Both the position numbers and the translations under genes were made by a program. 8,213 bases of DNA from assembly GCA_021828745.1 (NCBI GenBank), contig JAJZDE010000058.1, forward strand, positions 1 to 8,213. The letters run 5' to 3'. The stretch's first letter is position 1. Every line of letters begins with the position of its first letter. Shown piece after piece: positions 6,585-8,213 of this stretch. This DNA is from Pseudomonadota bacterium. GTDB lineage: Bacteria > Pseudomonadota > Gammaproteobacteria > Burkholderiales > Ferrovaceae. Below the pieces are notes generated by a model. That model was not told the DNA's origin, searched no databases, and saw nothing but the letters and a program-made list of their open reading frames with translations.

Positions 6585-8213
6585 GATAAACCAGGCCGCG
6601 CACCAAGGGGGCATACGCCCGGCAGCAAGGAATCCCGGCAGATCGACCTGGCTCAGGTAGAAGGGAGCGCCATCAAAACGCAATGGACCTTCGACTGGAT
6701 CAGCGCCCAGATTGGCCAACAACGTCAGTTGCGCACCATCCCCCAAACGCCAACGCACGATCAGGCCCGTCTCCCCCATCAGTTCAAATCCGGCACCCCC
6801 GTGAAGACCCGGCAAATGTGGCACGATCTGTGTACGTCGCAATGCCAGTAAACGTTGGTAATATTCCAGCCAAGCTTGATGCCGGGATTGATTCAGGCAG
6901 TCCCAATCAAGTTTGCATCGTTCAAAGGTAGCCAAATCGTTGGGATCTGGAATACTCGCCAGTGCAGCGGGGTCGGCAAAGGCACGAAAACCGGAAAACT
7001 CGCGCCGGCGCCCCTCCGTAACCCTGCTGGCCAGTTCACCCTGGAAATTGCAGAAAAACTGAAAGGGCGTTGCCGCAGCGAATTCTTCTCCCATGAAGAG
7101 CATCGGTGGGGACGGGGCCAGCAGTAATAGAGACAGTGCAACTTGCAGCGGTTTTTCTGAGGCCAGCAGGGCGATACGTTCACCGAAGGCGCGATTGCCG
7201 ATCTGGTCGTGGGACTGGGTGAAGTTGATGAAAGCACTGAGCGGCAGGTGTCTGCTTGGCTCACCACGCAACTGTCCCGCACGAAAAGCAGAAGGCTCAC
7301 CCTGAAAAGCAAAGCCTTCTGCCAGGCAACGGGCCAGATGGCGGGTCGGCTGATCGGCATAATCCGAATAGTAGCCATCCGATTCACCCGTCAGCAACAG
7401 ATGCAAGGCGTGGTGATAATCGTCATTCCATTGGGCGGCAATGGTTCCTTGCTGTAAATAACTGGCGATATTTGCGTCATTTTCCAGGATCAGGTGTACT
7501 TTCCGGGTGCTTCCGGGCCCTGCCCGTACGGCCCCAGCCAGTTCTGTCACGATATCCGGTCGGCTATTGTCGACAATGGCGTGTACTGCGTCGAGCCGCA
7601 ACCCGTCGAAATGGTATTCCTCGAGCCAGTACAATGCGTTATGAATGAAAAAAGAACGGACTGTGGAACTGTGCTTGCCCTCAAAATCGATGGCTGCCCC
7701 CCACGGCGTGGAATGGCGCTCGTTAAAGAACTGCGGGGCATAAGCATGAAGATAATTGCCCTCCGGTCCGAAGTGGTTGTACACCACATCCAGAAATACC
7801 ATCAATCCGCGTGCGTGGGCAGCCTGCACCAGTGTCTTCAGTTGATCTGGAGTGCCGTAACTGTGGTCGGGTGCAAACAGCAGCACGCCGTCGTAGCCCC
7901 AGTTCCGTGCCCCCGGAAAATCCGCGACGGGCATCAATTCGATGGCGGTAATCCCAAGTTCCACCAGATAGTCCAGATGCTGCAGGACAGCCGCAAAGGT
8001 CCCCGCGCTCGTGAAGGTACCAAGATGCAGTTCATAGATGACCGCCTCATGCCAAGGGCGACCCTGCCAGTTCGTGTCCTGCCAGAGGAAAGCAGCCGCA
8101 TCGACCACCTGACTGGGGCCGTGGATGTCCTGAGGATTGGCGCGCGATGCCGGATCAGGGATATCCAGTTCGCCATCCAGCCGATAATGATAGAAAGTCC
8201 CAGATCGCGCCTG
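6567..8213 (-). CDS. treZ: Maltooligosyltrehalose trehalohydrolase (5' end cut by window)
   Basis: The frame is open from the window edge at 8213 to TGA at 6567-6569: 548 residues, lacking the true start, with perhaps 50-90 N-terminal residues outside the window. The visible N-terminus (GTFYHYRLDG, then PDPASRANPQDIHGPS) is the end of the TreZ beta-sandwich domain. Barrel motifs, numbered from the first visible residue, are LDVVYNHFG (Asp142), nucleophile Asp208 in GLRLDAVHAI, acid/base Glu244 in LILENDANIA and Asp336 in FTQSHDQIGN; FMGEEFAA (373-380) is also typical. The GH13 enzyme (EC 3.2.1.141) hydrolyses the alpha-1,4 bond next to the trehalose end of maltooligosyltrehalose, releasing trehalose in the cytoplasm. 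It uses the product of the TreY half encoded directly downstream. The stop overlaps the downstream start by 4 bases, indicating one operon and coupled translation. A GTG at 8108 is internal and not the start. Confidence 0.96.
   Translation of the reverse strand, partial: QARSGTFYHYRLDGELDIPDPASRANPQDIHGPSQVVDAAAFLWQDTNWQGRPWHEAVIYELHLGTFTSAGTFAAVLQHLDYLVELGITAIELMPVADFPGARNWGYDGVLLFAPDHSYGTPDQLKTLVQAAHARGLMVFLDVVYNHFGPEGNYLHAYAPQFFNERHSTPWGAAIDFEGKHSSTVRSFFIHNALYWLEEYHFDGLRLDAVHAIVDNSRPDIVTELAGAVRAGPGSTRKVHLILENDANIASYLQQGTIAAQWNDDYHHALHLLLTGESDGYYSDYADQPTRHLARCLAEGFAFQGEPSAFRAGQLRGEPSRHLPLSAFINFTQSHDQIGNRAFGERIALLASEKPLQVALSLLLLAPSPPMLFMGEEFAAATPFQFFCNFQGELASRVTEGRRREFSGFRAFADPAALASIPDPNDLATFERCKLDWDCLNQSRHQAWLEYYQRLLALRRTQIVPHLPGLHGGAGFELMGETGLIVRWRLGDGAQLTLLANLGADPVEGPLRFDGAPFYLSQVDLPGFLAAGRMPPWCAAWFIKETQT

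Noticed and set aside
6571..6606. TTG at 6606 as start of the MalQ-TreY fusion
   Set aside because: The extra 12 residues overlap treZ and do not look like a MalQ N-terminus; the ATG at 6570 has a ribosome binding site and the usual ATGA overlap.
6893..7387. Minus-strand frame of 164 codons inside treZ
   Set aside because: It is a shifted frame within treZ; the treZ frame holds all the catalytic motifs without interruption.
1..8213. CRISPR arrays, tRNA or rRNA genes, insertion sequences and prophage genes
   Set aside because: No regularly spaced repeats, tRNA-like folds, transposase frames or terminal inverted repeats were seen on either strand.

Overview
The window looks like chromosomal DNA from a Gram-negative bacterium. 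It encodes two lipoproteins with lipoboxes, one of them carrying a peptidoglycan-binding OmpA domain. Base composition is moderate and even throughout. The pairing of a DUF4398 lipoprotein with an OmpA-like lipoprotein, together with the trehalose genes, suggests a beta- or gammaproteobacterium, perhaps a Nitrosomonadales-like environmental organism. That placement is an impression, not something the sequence proves. All recognised genes lie on the minus strand, so reading order runs from base 8213 down to base 1.

Region 8213-1447 is the trehalose-from-maltodextrin module. It opens inside treZ (maltooligosyltrehalose trehalohydrolase), whose first residues lie beyond the window. treZ ends in an ATGA overlap with a 1707-residue fusion protein made of a complete MalQ (4-alpha-glucanotransferase, GH77) and a complete TreY (maltooligosyltrehalose synthase, GH13). 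TreY turns the reducing end of a maltodextrin into a trehalosyl end, and TreZ cuts trehalose off. MalQ can rebuild the short maltodextrins that remain into chains long enough for TreY. All three catalytic residues are visible in each of the three active sites.

Region 1446-1182 holds no recognisable gene. It separates the trehalose operon from a second operon and carries candidate regulatory structure: an imperfect 16-bp palindrome around GTTAAC, a possible -10 element, a GTTC/GAAC palindrome, a small UUCG-loop hairpin and an 11-bp direct repeat.

Region 1181-1 is a compact envelope operon. It starts with a candidate 24-residue single-helix membrane peptide that has a strong ribosome binding site. 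This is followed 4 bases later by a DUF4398 lipoprotein, and 18 bases after that by an OmpA-like lipoprotein whose own N-terminal part resembles DUF4398. The OmpA domain runs off the window. The likely job is anchoring the outer membrane to peptidoglycan, possibly under envelope or osmotic stress. The most notable items are the MalQ-TreY fusion and the undescribed-looking micropeptide with its leader.
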